Source of the DNA: Paracoccaceae bacterium
GTDB taxonomy: Bacteria > Pseudomonadota > Alphaproteobacteria > Rhodobacterales > Rhodobacteraceae
Reading direction: 5' to 3'
Length of the DNA: 64,000 bases
Assembly (NCBI GenBank): GCA_030697175.1
Contig: JAUYQR010000011.1
Coordinates: 496,001-560,000 of the forward strand
Made by a program: the position numbers and the translations under genes
Part shown: positions 15,753 to 24,331 of the stretch, in pieces
Position numbering within the stretch: the stretch's first letter is position 1
Layout of the letters: each line of letters starts with the position of its first letter
The notes under the pieces: model-generated
The model's database searches: none
What the model was told of the DNA's origin: nothing
The model's input: only the letters and a program-made list of their open reading frames with translations

Positions 15753-17124
15753 ACGGGCCTTCGGGTTTGACGCCGATGTAGGCGGCCTGTTCAGGCTTCA
15801 ATTCGGTCAGTTTGACCCCGATCTTCTTCAGGTGCAGGCGGGCGACCTTTTCATCCAGCGCCTTTGGCAGGATGTAGACGCCGGGTTTGTATTCGTCGCC
15901 CTTGGTCCACAGCTCGATCTGGGCAAGAACCTGGTTGGTGAACGAGGCTGACATCACGAAGGACGGGTGTCCGGTCGCGTTGCCGAGGTTGAGGAGACGC
16001 CCCTCGGACAGCAGGATGATCCGGTTGCCCGAGGGCATCTCGATCATGTCGACCTGTTCCTTGATGTTGGTCCATTTGTGGTTGCGCAAGGAGGCGACCT
16101 GGATTTCGTTGTCGAAGTGGCCGATGTTGCCGACGATCGCCATGTCCTTCATCGCGCGCAGGTGTTCGATGCGGATGACGTCCTTGTTGCCGGTGGTGGT
16201 GATGAAGATGTCGGCGGTGGCCATTTCATCTTCCAGAAGCGTGACCTCGTAGCCGTCCATCGCGGCTTGCAGGGCGCAGATCGGATCAACCTCGGTGACC
16301 TTGACACGCGCACCCGCGCCACGCAGCGAGGCGGCGGAGCCCTTGCCCACGTCGCCATAGCCGCAGACGACCGCGACCTTGCCGGCCATCATCGTGTCGG
16401 TGGCGCGGCGGATGCCGTCGACCAGCGATTCCTTGCAGCCGTACTTGTTGTCGAACTTCGACTTGGTCACGCTGTCGTTGACGTTGATCGCCGGGAAGGG
16501 AAGCTGGCCCTGCTTGTGCAGGTCATACAACCGGTGGACGCCGGTGGTGGTTTCTTCGCTGACGCCCTTGATCGCGGCGCGGGTCCTGGTGAAGAAACCG
16601 GGGGTCTCCTTCATCCGCTTGGCGATCTGAAGCTTGATGACTTCCTCTTCCTCGGACTGCGGGACGGGGATGATCTCCTCGCCAGCCTCAGCACGGGCGC
16701 CGAGGAGGACATACAGGGTCGCGTCGCCACCATCATCGAGGATCATGTTGGCACCGACCCCGTCTGCATTGGCGGGGAACATGAAGGAGCGGTCGAGGTA
16801 ATCCCAATGTTCGGTCAGGGTCTGGCCCTTGATGGCGAAAACCGGGGTGCCACCGGCGGCGATGGCGGCGGCAGCATGGTCTTGGGTGGAGAAGATGTTG
16901 CAGGACGCCCAGCGCACGTCGGCGCCGAGGGCTTTCAGCGTTTCGATCAGGACGGCGGTCTGGATCGTCATGTGCAGCGAGCCGACGATGCGGGCGCCCT
17001 TCAAGGGCTGGGTCGGGCCGAATTCCTCGCGGCAGGCCATCAGGCCGGGCATTTCGGTTTCGGCGATGGTCAGTTCCTTGCGGCCGAATTCGGCGAGCTT
17101 GATGTCCTTGACGATGTAATCCAT
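15727..17124 (-). CDS. ahcY: Adenosylhomocysteinase (SAH hydrolase)
   Basis: From [17 protein letters not shown] the protein is 465 residues, the expected length. It has the NAD-binding [17 protein letters not shown] loop, the substrate segment [20 protein letters not shown], and the family C-terminus [24 protein letters not shown]. It splits S-adenosylhomocysteine into adenosine and homocysteine, keeping methylation going. A much longer open frame upstream is antisense to the HD hydrolase and is not coding. In Rhodobacter capsulatus ahcY lies beside hvrB, which activates it; here the LysR gene at 18104 is about 1 kb away. No SAH riboswitch is recognisable upstream. Confidence 0.96.
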   Translation of the reverse strand: MDYIVKDIKLAEFGRKELTIAETEMPGLMACREEFGPTQPLKGARIVGSLHMTIQTAVLIETLKALGADVRWASCNIFSTQDHAAAAIAAGGTPVFAIKGQTLTEHWDYLDRSFMFPANADGVGANMILDDGGDATLYVLLGARAEAGEEIIPVPQSEEEEVIKLQIAKRMKETPGFFTRTRAAIKGVSEETTTGVHRLYDLHKQGQLPFPAINVNDSVTKSKFDNKYGCKESLVDGIRRATDTMMAGKVAVVCGYGDVGKGSAASLRGAGARVKVTEVDPICALQAAMDGYEVTLLEDEMATADIFITTTGNKDVIRIEHLRAMKDMAIVGNIGHFDNEIQVASLRNHKWTNIKEQVDMIEMPSGNRIILLSEGRLLNLGNATGHPSFVMSASFTNQVLAQIELWTKGDEYKPGVYILPKALDEKVARLHLKKIGVKLTELKPEQAAYIGVKPEGPFKPEHYRY

Positions 17125-17274
17125 TGCGTCCTGCTTTTGCTGATGCCTGCAGAGTGCCGCAAGCCGATGAGGTATCTGGCGCGGCCATAGCAAATGCCGG
17201 CCACCATGACAACGCGGCACGCTTGCCAAGGCGCGCGGGGTGTGAAGACTGGGGTGGCAGGGGTGGGAAACGCG

Positions 17275-17865
17275 ATGGCGGCACGGGCGTGGCAAAGGAT
17301 GCTGTCGGGACGGAGGCTGGACCTTCTGGACCCGACGCCAATGGACATCGAGGTCGAGGATATCGCGCATGGGCTGGCGTTTGTGGCGCGCTGGAACGGG
17401 CAGACACGGGGCGATTGGCCCTATTCGGTGGCGGAACATTCGCTGCTGGTGGAGGAAATCTTCAACCGCGCAAATCCGGGGATTGCGGCGCGCTGGCAGC
17501 TGGCGGCGCTGCTCCATGATGCGCCGGAGTATGTGATCGGCGACATGATCAGTCCGGTGAAAGCGGCGGTCGGACCGGGGTATGGCGAGCTGGATCTGCG
17601 GCTGACGGCGGCGATCCATCTGCGGTTCGGGCTGCCGGCGGTGCTGCCCCAACCGATCAAGAAGGCGATCAAGGCGGCGGACAAGGTCTCGGCGTGGCTG
17701 GAAGCGGTGCGGATCGCGGGGTTCGGCGAGGCGGAGGCCGACAAGCTGTTCGGGCGGCCGGCGGCGGAGATCGTGACGGGGCTGCAGATCAAGTTGCGTC
17801 CGCCCGCTGTGGTGCGGGCGGACTATGTGGCCCGGGTCGGGCAACAACTGGCGGCGATCATTTGA
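17275..17865 (+). CDS. HD-domain hydrolase (YfbR-like)
   Basis: From [10 protein letters not shown] the product is 196 residues and carries the HD metal-binding pattern: [10 protein letters not shown] supplies the first His, [12 protein letters not shown] gives the HD pair, and [11 protein letters not shown] the last Asp. It resembles YfbR-type 5'-nucleotidases and other small HD phosphohydrolases; the exact substrate is unknown. Upstream in-frame starts (17194 or 17206) would add a basic, low-complexity extension with no family support. Its end overlaps a small leftward ORF by eight bases. Confidence 0.8.
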   Translation: MAARAWQRMLSGRRLDLLDPTPMDIEVEDIAHGLAFVARWNGQTRGDWPYSVAEHSLLVEEIFNRANPGIAARWQLAALLHDAPEYVIGDMISPVKAAVGPGYGELDLRLTAAIHLRFGLPAVLPQPIKKAIKAADKVSAWLEAVRIAGFGEAEADKLFGRPAAEIVTGLQIKLRPPAVVRADYVARVGQQLAAII

Positions 17866-18004
17866 CCGGCTGCCGGGTCAGCGCCTGGCGCTGAACGCCG
17901 GCGTCACGCGGGTCGGCTTCGGTCAGGGTGCGGCGCGGCGCATCACCCGCAATCGGGCCGAAACGGGTGGCGAGCAGCAGGGCGTCGGCGAGGATATTCA
18001 ACAT
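17858..18004 (-). CDS. Small ORF divergent from the hvrB-like gene
   Basis: This 48-codon ORF starts with ATG at 18004 ([20 protein letters not shown]) and ends in TGA, overlapping the 3' end of the HD hydrolase. It faces away from the LysR regulator, as genes controlled by LysR proteins often do. A small 'orf5' between hvrB and ahcY has been described in R. capsulatus as an HvrB target; whether this is the same gene is uncertain. Codon third positions are GC-rich like the neighbours. No motif is seen, and it could be chance. Confidence 0.4.
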   Translation of the reverse strand: MLNILADALLLATRFGPIAGDAPRRTLTEADPRDAGVQRQALTRQPVK

Positions 18005-18103
18005 TTCATGCCTCTTTCTTTGGCGTTGCGATGCTGCGTATTGTCATGTTTGTTGAGCATTGACGACTCAGCGATCTTTCAGATGTTATAGGCAGGCTAA
18101 CAT

Positions 18104-18979
18104 ATGGCGATTGATTGGCGGGCGGTCCCTTCGCTGACGGCCCTGCGTGCTTTTGCAGCGACTGCGGAGATGCGCAGCTTCAGCCATGCCGCGCGGGCGC
18201 TGAACGTGACGCACGCGGCGGTGGCGCAGCAGGTGCGCGCGCTGGAGGAGGAGTTGGGCGTTGCGCTGGTGCAGCGCGATGGGCGCGGGGTCAGCCTGAC
18301 AGTGGAAGGCGCGGCGTTGGCAGCGGCGGTGGCCGAAGGCTTCGCGGCGTTTCAGCGCGGTGCAGAGGCGTTGCGCAGCGGTGGTGCGGACCGCCCGGTG
18401 CGGATTACGCTGACAGCGAGTTTCGCGGCGCAATGGCTGATGCCAAGGTTGCGCGATTTCTGGGAAAAGCATCCCGACATCGGCCTGTCGCTGCAACCGG
18501 AGAACCGGGTCGTCGATCTGCACCGCGAGGGGATGGATCTGGGCATCCGCTATGGCAATGGGGCGTGGCCGGGGGTAGAGGCGAGCTTTCTGGCCTCGGC
18601 CCGGTTGGTGGTCGCGGGGGCGCCTTCCTTTCTGGGCGAAAGGACACGGCTTGATGCCGAAGAGATGCGGCAGATGGAGTGGATCATTGCGCGCAACTGG
18701 CCGGAACAGGACAATTACCTGCGCAGCCTTGGGCTGGAACCGTCAAAGCTGAGCCAGACCGATTTCGCCAACGAGGAGCTGTCGATCGCGGCAGCACGGC
18801 AGGGGTTGGGGCTGGTGGTGGAAAGCTATGCGCTGCTGGCCGACGATGTGGCGGAGGGGCGCCTGCGGGTTGTGCATGAAAGCCGTGACAAGCTGCCCGC
18901 CTATTTCGTGGTGGCTTTGCCGGGGCCGCAGCGTGCTGCGACCCGGGCATTTCTGAAATGGCTGAAGGGCCAGGCTTGA
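18104..18979 (+). CDS. hvrB: LysR-family regulator, HvrB/GcvA-like
   Basis: The 291-residue product has an N-terminal winged helix-turn-helix (LTALRAFAATAEMRSFSHAA, VTHAAVAQQVRALEEELG) and a GcvA-type substrate-binding domain (TLTASFAAQWLMPRLRDFWEKHP, GMDLGIRYGNGAW). In R. capsulatus the LysR protein HvrB is encoded next to hvrA and activates ahcY. The same order here (ahcY, this gene, hvrA, regA) supports the symbol, though GcvA-like regulators are numerous. The spaced divergent small ORF and ahcY are the candidate targets. Confidence 0.7.
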   Translation: MAIDWRAVPSLTALRAFAATAEMRSFSHAARALNVTHAAVAQQVRALEEELGVALVQRDGRGVSLTVEGAALAAAVAEGFAAFQRGAEALRSGGADRPVRITLTASFAAQWLMPRLRDFWEKHPDIGLSLQPENRVVDLHREGMDLGIRYGNGAWPGVEASFLASARLVVAGAPSFLGERTRLDAEEMRQMEWIIARNWPEQDNYLRSLGLEPSKLSQTDFANEELSIAAARQGLGLVVESYALLADDVAEGRLRVVHESRDKLPAYFVVALPGPQRAATRAFLKWLKGQA

Positions 18980-19003
18980 GGCCGTCGGTCAGACCATAGA
19001 TTG

Positions 19004-19318
19004 TCAGACCATCAGATCGTCTGGCTTCTTTCCGGCCGCAAGGGCCGCGGCAAACCAGCGCGGCTTGCGGCCACGGCCCGACCACGTATCGGACTTGTCA
19101 GAGGGATTCGCATATTTTGCCACCGCCGGAGTGCGCTTGCGCACCGGTGCAGAGCCGGTCAATTCAGCCAGAGAAAACCCCATCGTGCGGGCTTTTTCTT
19201 CAAGTTCTGCAAGTGCTTGCTTTTTGCGGCGGTCTTCAAAGCTGGAAATCGCTTTCGCCACCTGTGATTGTAAATCTTTCAACTCTTTAAGGGACAAGTC
19301 GTTCAGATCAATTGCCAT
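19004..19318 (-). CDS. hvrA: H-NS-like regulator HvrA
   Basis: The 104-residue protein has the H-NS organisation: an N-terminal oligomerising coiled coil (LNDLSLKELKDLQSQVAKAI), a basic linker, and a C-terminal DNA-binding core with DTWSGRGRKPRWFAAAL, the alphaproteobacterial equivalent of TWTGRGRxPxW. HvrA in R. capsulatus modulates photosynthesis and nitrogen-fixation genes in response to light and oxygen. It lies directly downstream of regA, giving the classical senC-regA-hvrA order. It is convergent with the LysR gene. Confidence 0.88.
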   Translation of the reverse strand: MAIDLNDLSLKELKDLQSQVAKAISSFEDRRKKQALAELEEKARTMGFSLAELTGSAPVRKRTPAVAKYANPSDKSDTWSGRGRKPRWFAAALAAGKKPDDLMV

Positions 19319-19387
19319 GGCAGCATCCCCAGTTAAACATGACTTTCACGTCTACGCTTTGCTTAGCCGGATTTCAACTGCGTATGA

Positions 19388-19942
19388 TTAACGGGGACTG
19401 CGCTTCGCAAGGATGCGTTGCAGGGTGCGGCGGTGCATATTCAATCGGCGCGCGGTTTCAGAGACATTCCGATCACACATTTCATAGACGCGCTGGATAT
19501 GTTCCCAACGCACCCGATCGGCCGACATGGGGTTTTCCGGCGGCTGCGGCAAAGCCTCGCCTTTGGCGAGAAGCGCGTTTGTCACATCATCGGCGTCGGC
19601 CGGTTTCGACAAATAATCAATGGCGCCGAATTTTACCGCCGCAACCGCAGTTGCAATCGCACCATAACCGGTCAGCACGACAATCCGGCAATCCGGGCGG
19701 GTTTCGCGCAACGCCTCGACCACTTCGAGCCCGTTGCCGTCTTCCAGCCGCAGATCGACGACTGCGTAGGCGGGCGGACGCGCCAGCGCAATGGCCCGGC
19801 CCTCGGCGACGCTTTCGGCGGTCTCGGGGGTAAAGCCGCGTTTTTCCATGGCCTTGGCCAGACGCTTGACGAAGGGCTCATCGTCATCGACCAGCAGAAG
19901 TGTCCGGTCCGCCCCCAGATCAAGTGCCAACTTCTCCCCCAT
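19388..19942 (-). CDS. regA: Redox response regulator RegA/PrrA/ActR
   Basis: At 184 residues this is the full length of RegA. The receiver domain has acidic residues D19-D21, phospho-acceptor Asp63 in AVVDLRLEDGNG (the same number as in R. capsulatus), and Lys in LSKPADADD. A proline-rich hinge (PQPPENPMSADRVRWEHI) leads to a Fis-like helix-turn-helix (NVSETARRLNMHRRTLQRIL). It is the cytoplasmic partner of RegB and controls photosynthesis, respiration, and carbon and nitrogen fixation according to redox state. It sits between senC and hvrA. Confidence 0.95.
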   Translation of the reverse strand: MGEKLALDLGADRTLLLVDDDEPFVKRLAKAMEKRGFTPETAESVAEGRAIALARPPAYAVVDLRLEDGNGLEVVEALRETRPDCRIVVLTGYGAIATAVAAVKFGAIDYLSKPADADDVTNALLAKGEALPQPPENPMSADRVRWEHIQRVYEMCDRNVSETARRLNMHRRTLQRILAKRSPR

Positions 19943-19968
19943 CGTCTAACCCCTTCGCTGGTTCAGCC

Positions 19969-20595
19969 TTAGCCTTCCGCATCATCGGCGGCAAGAAAGC
20001 AGGCCACGCTTTCGGCCATCTTGTCTGCCGCGATGTCACGCCGGTAGAAATCGGCAAAGCCGCCGTCCGGAAGCATCAGATAGGTCATGGTGCTATGGTC
20101 GACGAGGTAAAATTCATCATCGGCAGGCTGTTTGGCGAAATAGGTCTTGTAGGCCTGTGACGCCACCTTGACCTGCTCAAGCGATCCGGTCAGCGCAACG
20201 AGCTTCGGGTGCAGGTTGCTGGCATAATCGGCCAAGGCTTCGGGAGTGTCACGCTCGGGGTCGATGGAAATGAAGACCGGCGTCACGTCGAAGCCGCGTT
20301 CTTCCAGAATATCCACCGCTTCGACATTGCGCCCCATGTCGAGCGGGCAGACATCGGGGCAGAACGTATAGCCGAAATAGACCAGCGCCGGTTTTGCCAG
20401 AACCTCTTTTTCGGTGACGGTCTTGCCGTCGGTACCGACCAGCGTGAAGGGACCGCCGATATTGCCGCCCGCAACCTGGCTGGACCGGCATTGCGCGAAG
20501 GCATCGCCGTCAGGCTTGATGAAGAGTAGGTAAGCCATAGTTCCAAGAAATGCCGCGACGATCGCTGCCGCCAGCCCTGCATAAAACCGTGTCAT
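19969..20595 (-). CDS. senC: SCO1/SenC/PrrC copper chaperone-like protein
   Basis: From MTRFYAGL the product is 208 residues: an N-terminal membrane anchor (about residues 5-26), then a thioredoxin-like SCO domain. The copper ligands are Cys79 and Cys83 in FGYTFCPDVCP, and the distal His in YLVDHSTMTYL. SenC/PrrC delivers copper for cytochrome oxidase assembly and affects RegB signalling. It is the first gene of the senC-regA-hvrA unit, divergent from regB with about 88 bases between. The upstream ORF extension to 20799 is antisense to regB and is discarded. Confidence 0.93.
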   Translation of the reverse strand: MTRFYAGLAAAIVAAFLGTMAYLLFIKPDGDAFAQCRSSQVAGGNIGGPFTLVGTDGKTVTEKEVLAKPALVYFGYTFCPDVCPLDMGRNVEAVDILEERGFDVTPVFISIDPERDTPEALADYASNLHPKLVALTGSLEQVKVASQAYKTYFAKQPADDEFYLVDHSTMTYLMLPDGGFADFYRRDIAADKMAESVACFLAADDAEG

Positions 20596-20683
20596 CGCCG
20601 TCTCCGTCCTGCTGCCCGGCGCATTGATCCCAAATCGCGGCGGGCTTAACAATAGCGAACGTTTCAAAGGATAAGCCCGCGTC

Positions 20684-22072
20684 ATGGTCACCGCCAGTTT
20701 CGGCTTTCTTGCCGCGGGAACGCGCAGCAACTGGATCCGCCTGCGGACGCTGATCCTGTTGCGCTGGATGGCGATTGCCGGACAGGTGACGGCGATCACG
20801 GTTGCCGACCGGGTTTACGGGCTCGATCTGCCGCTGGGGCTTTGCTACCTGGCGGTCGGTGCGTCGATCATCGCAAACCTGTTTTCGATGTTCCTGTTTC
20901 CCGAAAACAAGCGCCTGACCGAGATCGAGGCGCTGATGACCTTGATGTTCGATCTGTCGCAACTGTCGTTCCTGGTGTTCATCACCGGCGGGCTGACCAA
21001 CCCCTTCGCGCTGTTGGTGCTGGCGCCGGTGACCATTTCGGCAAGCGCGCTGGCGCTGCGCACGACGGTTGTGCTGGGGGCGGTGGCGATCGGTCTGGTC
21101 ACGCTGGCTTGGTTCTTTCACTGGCCGCTGCGGTTTGAAAGCGGCGGTGCGCTGGAGGTGCCGTGGCTGTTCGAGTTTGGCTTCTGGATGGCGATCGTGA
21201 TCGGCATCCTGTTCCTCGGGCTCTATTCGCACCGGGTGGCGATGGAGATCCGGTCGATGTCGGACGCGCTCTTGGCGACGCAGATGGCGCTGGCACGGGA
21301 GCAGAAGCTGACCGACCTTGGCGGCGTGGTGGCGGCTGCGGCGCACGAATTGGGCACGCCCTTGGCGACGATCAAGCTGGTGAGCGCCGAGTTGATGGAC
21401 GAGCTGCGCGACAGGCCCGACCTTCTGGAGGACGCAAGGCTGATCCGCGATCAGGCCGACCGCTGCCGGGACATCCTGCGCGACATGGGGCGGGTCGGGA
21501 AGGATGACCTGCATCTGCGGCAGGCGCCGCTTGGTGCGGCACTGCGAGAGGCGGCCGAGCCGCATATGGCGCGCGGCAAGGCTGTTCTGTTCCAGGTGGG
21601 GCCAAGCGATGGCAGTTCCGCACGCCAGCCAACCATCCTGCGGCGGCCCGAAATCATCCACGGCCTGCGCAACCTTATCCAGAACGCGGTCGATTTTTCG
21701 CGCAGCACGGTCTGGGTCGAGGCGGAATGGACCGACCGCGCCGTAACGGTGCGGATCATCGACGATGGCGAAGGCTTTCCGCCGAATGTGATCGGACGGA
21801 TCGGCGACCCGTTCGTGCGCGCCCGTCGGTCGGACGTCCCGCAATCGCGGCGGCCGGAATATGAGGGAATGGGGCTGGGCCTTTTCATCGCCAAGACGCT
21901 GCTGGAACGATCGGGCGCGGAGCTGACCTTTGCCAACGCGACCGACCCGTTCCTGACACCCGAGGAACGACCTGAACGCTGCGGCGCGGTGGTCGAAGCA
22001 GTCTGGGTGATGACCGATCTTGCGGCACCGGCAAACCTGTCGCACGGCGCCAACCAACGGATCGAGATGTAG
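20684..22072 (+). CDS. regB: Redox sensor histidine kinase RegB/PrrB
   Basis: The 462-residue protein has six membrane helices in its first 180 residues and the quinone-site motif GGLTNPF at about residues 102-108. The H box is AAAAHELGTPLATIKL with phospho-acceptor His221. Redox-active Cys261 in ADRCRDILR lies exactly 40 residues after the histidine, as in R. capsulatus (H225/C265). The ATPase N, G1 and G2 boxes follow (LRNLIQNAVDFS, IIDDGEGFP, GMGLGLFIAKTLL). It phosphorylates RegA when quinone and thiol redox signals report low oxygen. All signal-sensing residues I can identify are kept. Confidence 0.96.
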   Translation: MVTASFGFLAAGTRSNWIRLRTLILLRWMAIAGQVTAITVADRVYGLDLPLGLCYLAVGASIIANLFSMFLFPENKRLTEIEALMTLMFDLSQLSFLVFITGGLTNPFALLVLAPVTISASALALRTTVVLGAVAIGLVTLAWFFHWPLRFESGGALEVPWLFEFGFWMAIVIGILFLGLYSHRVAMEIRSMSDALLATQMALAREQKLTDLGGVVAAAAHELGTPLATIKLVSAELMDELRDRPDLLEDARLIRDQADRCRDILRDMGRVGKDDLHLRQAPLGAALREAAEPHMARGKAVLFQVGPSDGSSARQPTILRRPEIIHGLRNLIQNAVDFSRSTVWVEAEWTDRAVTVRIIDDGEGFPPNVIGRIGDPFVRARRSDVPQSRRPEYEGMGLGLFIAKTLLERSGAELTFANATDPFLTPEERPERCGAVVEAVWVMTDLAAPANLSHGANQRIEM

Positions 22073-22104
22073 CGCCAGCCCTTGCCCGATCTGCACCAGA
22101 CCGA

Positions 22105-22134
22105 TCTCCCTTAGTCTCCCTTGGTCTCCCTTAG
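22105..22134 (+). repeat. Triple 10-base tandem repeat upstream of the PAS gene
   Basis: TCTCCCTTAG, TCTCCCTTGG and TCTCCCTTAG follow each other without a gap, immediately before the CtrA-type box. The one-helical-turn spacing would present any binding protein on the same DNA face. Function is unknown. Confidence 0.6.
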
Positions 22135-22136
22135 GC

Positions 22137-22151
22137 TTAACCATCGGTTAA
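22137..22151. promoter_or_regulatory. CtrA-type binding site TTAA-N7-TTAA
   Basis: TTAACCATCGGTTAA is an exact match to the full CtrA consensus TTAA-N7-TTAA known from Caulobacter and other Alphaproteobacteria. It lies 50 bases before the ATG of the PAS-domain gene and about 65 bases after the regB stop. It is well placed to control that gene. Confidence 0.6.
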
Positions 22152-22200
22152 CCCTTTCTACCCTAGGCTGAATCACGGGATAATTGGTGGGAGGCGCCGG

Positions 22201-23778
22201 ATGCCAGCCGACTGGACATTCGCATTTGGACTGGTGGTGACAGCGACGCTTGTGGCGTTGGGCTGCCTCGTTCTGCTGGCCGCGTTCCAGAACCGGCGCC
22301 CGCCCGCCCCGGCCAGCGTGTTTCGCCCCGACACCGCCGAAACGATCTTTATGTTTGACGGCGAAACCCTGGTCGACGCCACGCCCAGCGCACGAGCCAT
22401 GCTGGCGGCCAGCGTCGCGCGGGGCGGCAACTGGCTGCGGTTCCTCTCGCGGATGGGGCCGCTGTTTCCGGAGCTTGAGGCGCGTCTTCTGACCTTGCCG
22501 ACCGATGGGCAGTTCATCATGGGGTCGCGCGACGGCATCCTGCCACCGTTGGTTCTGCGCGGCGAGCATCTGGGCGGGCTGACGCGGCTGACGCTGGTCA
22601 ACACCGACGCCGAACAGCGCCGCCCCGGCCGCGACAGCGCGTCGGAGGCCGCGCAGCAACAAGAGGTTTCGGCGCTGCGCAACGTGCTGGCGAACGCCCC
22701 CGTGCTGGTCTGGACGGAAAACGCGGCGGGCGAGGTGATCTGGGCAAACCACGCCTACCTGTTGCGTGCCGCCGATCTGCTGGAGCCGGGCAAGGACCTG
22801 TCATGGCCGTTGCCCCGGCTGTTCGATCTGGCGGACTTCAACCCGGCGGCCAAGGCCAACCGGCAGAAACTGGACCTGAAGGATGGCGCGCAGTGGTTTG
22901 ATCTGGTGGTCAGCCCGGCCGGCGACGACCGCATCGCCTATGCGCTTCCGTCGAACGCGGCGGTGCAGGCCGAAGGGTCGCTGCGCGAATTCATGCAGAC
23001 GCTGACCAAGACCTTTGCGCACCTGCCGATCGGTCTTGCGATCTTTGACCGCAACCGGGTGCTGCAACTGTTCAACCCGGCGCTGGTCGATCTGACCACG
23101 CTGCCGCCGGACTTCCTGATTGCGCGGCCCACGCTGACCTCGGTTCTGGATGCGATGCGTGATCGGTCAATGATCCCGGAACCGAAGGATTACCGCACCT
23201 GGCGCAAGCAGATGATCAAGGTCGAGGAGGACGCCTCGTCGGGCCTCTACGAGGAGACGTGGAGCCTGCCCGGTGGACAGACCTACCGGGTGATCGGGCG
23301 GCCGCATCCGAACGGTGCGCTGGCCTTCATGTTCGAGGATATCTCGTCGGAAATGTCGCGCACCCGGCGCTACCGGGCGGACATGGAGCTTGGCCAGGCA
23401 GTGATCGACGCGGTGGACGAAGCGGTGGCGGTATTTTCGCAAGGCGGTCAACTGGTGATGTCGAACCACGCCTATGCGCAACTGTGGAACCACGATCCGG
23501 CAGTGCTCTTGTCGGAAGCCAGCATCGGCACGCTGTCTGGTTGGTGGCGCGACCAATCGGCGCCCAGCCTGATCTGGGGCGATGCGATGGAATATGTGGT
23601 GACTGCCGGCGATCGTGCCGCCTGGGAAGGCGAGGTTCGCCTGCTGGACGGGCGGCTGGTCGGCTGCCGGTTCCGCCCGATCAACGGGGGAGCGACGCTG
23701 GTTACGTTCCGGCTTGTTTCGCATGGCCACATGCCGCTGATGTTGCAGACAAGCGAGCCGTCGCCACTGTTCGCCTGA
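22201..23778 (+). CDS. Membrane-anchored multi-PAS protein, DivL-like, without kinase domain
   Basis: The 525-residue product has one N-terminal membrane helix (about residues 8-28) and then at least three PAS-like regions. The second (LANAPVLVWTENAAGEVIWANHAYL) and third (AIFDRNRVLQLFNPALVDLT, then DEAVAVFSQGGQLVMSNHAYAQLWN) are clear. No histidine-kinase H box or ATPase domain follows; the gene ends after the last PAS. In Rhodobacteraceae such genes sit before tsaE. The architecture recalls the sensory half of DivL, a cell-cycle factor upstream of CtrA. The CtrA box upstream fits that, but the role is inference. Confidence 0.7.
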   Translation: MPADWTFAFGLVVTATLVALGCLVLLAAFQNRRPPAPASVFRPDTAETIFMFDGETLVDATPSARAMLAASVARGGNWLRFLSRMGPLFPELEARLLTLPTDGQFIMGSRDGILPPLVLRGEHLGGLTRLTLVNTDAEQRRPGRDSASEAAQQQEVSALRNVLANAPVLVWTENAAGEVIWANHAYLLRAADLLEPGKDLSWPLPRLFDLADFNPAAKANRQKLDLKDGAQWFDLVVSPAGDDRIAYALPSNAAVQAEGSLREFMQTLTKTFAHLPIGLAIFDRNRVLQLFNPALVDLTTLPPDFLIARPTLTSVLDAMRDRSMIPEPKDYRTWRKQMIKVEEDASSGLYEETWSLPGGQTYRVIGRPHPNGALAFMFEDISSEMSRTRRYRADMELGQAVIDAVDEAVAVFSQGGQLVMSNHAYAQLWNHDPAVLLSEASIGTLSGWWRDQSAPSLIWGDAMEYVVTAGDRAAWEGEVRLLDGRLVGCRFRPINGGATLVTFRLVSHGHMPLMLQTSEPSPLFA

Positions 23779-23824
23779 CCGAAACGGGCTTGCGGTGACG
23801 CGCCCGGACGGTAGACTCGGGGGT

Positions 23825-24331
23825 ATGTCCCTGACCCGCACCGAAGGTTCCGCGCTGACCCTGCTTCTGGCCACGGAAGAGGCCACCACCCGGCTGGCTG
23901 AACGGCTTGCGGGGCAGCTGCGACCGGGCGATACCGTGCTGCTGGAAGGTCCGATCGGGGCAGGCAAGACCCACTTTGCGCGCGCCGTCATCCGCGCGCG
24001 GCTGGGGCAGGCCGAGGAGGTGCCCTCGCCCACCTTCACGCTGGTGCAGACTTATGGCCCGCCCGACGCCGCGATTTCAGGGGCAGGAACTTCTGGGGCC
24101 GAGATCTGGCACGCCGATCTTTACCGACTGTCTCACCCGGATGAGGTCTGGGAGCTTGGCCTGGACGAGGCATTTGCGACGGCGATCTGTCTGATCGAAT
24201 GGCCAGACCGGCTGGGCAGCCACCTGCCGCCCAAGGCGCTGCGGCTGACCCTTTCGACCGAAGGCGCCGGACGGCGAGCAGTGCTGACGGGCGGACGGGC
24301 GGGCCTGCTGGCGGCGTTGGCCGATGCGTGA
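23825..24331 (+). CDS. tsaE: tRNA t6A biosynthesis ATPase TsaE
   Basis: From MSLTRTEGSAL the product is 168 residues. It has the P-loop LLEGPIGAGKTHFARAVI, the VPSPTFTLVQTYG segment, and the Walker-B-like HADLYRLSHPDEVWELGLDEAF, all diagnostic. TsaE is the ATPase subunit of the TsaBDE complex that installs t6A on tRNA. An earlier in-frame start (23795) would overlap little and lacks support. Its end overlaps amgK by eight bases, starting a chain of coupled genes down to addB. Confidence 0.93.
   Translation: MSLTRTEGSALTLLLATEEATTRLAERLAGQLRPGDTVLLEGPIGAGKTHFARAVIRARLGQAEEVPSPTFTLVQTYGPPDAAISGAGTSGAEIWHADLYRLSHPDEVWELGLDEAFATAICLIEWPDRLGSHLPPKALRLTLSTEGAGRRAVLTGGRAGLLAALADA

Noticed and set aside
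17125-17274. SAH riboswitch upstream of ahcY
   Set aside because: I looked for the conserved helices and the GAGGAGCG-type core and found nothing comparable.
20510-22144. 544-codon minus-strand ORF over regB
   Set aside because: Antisense to a fully conserved RegB; no motif.
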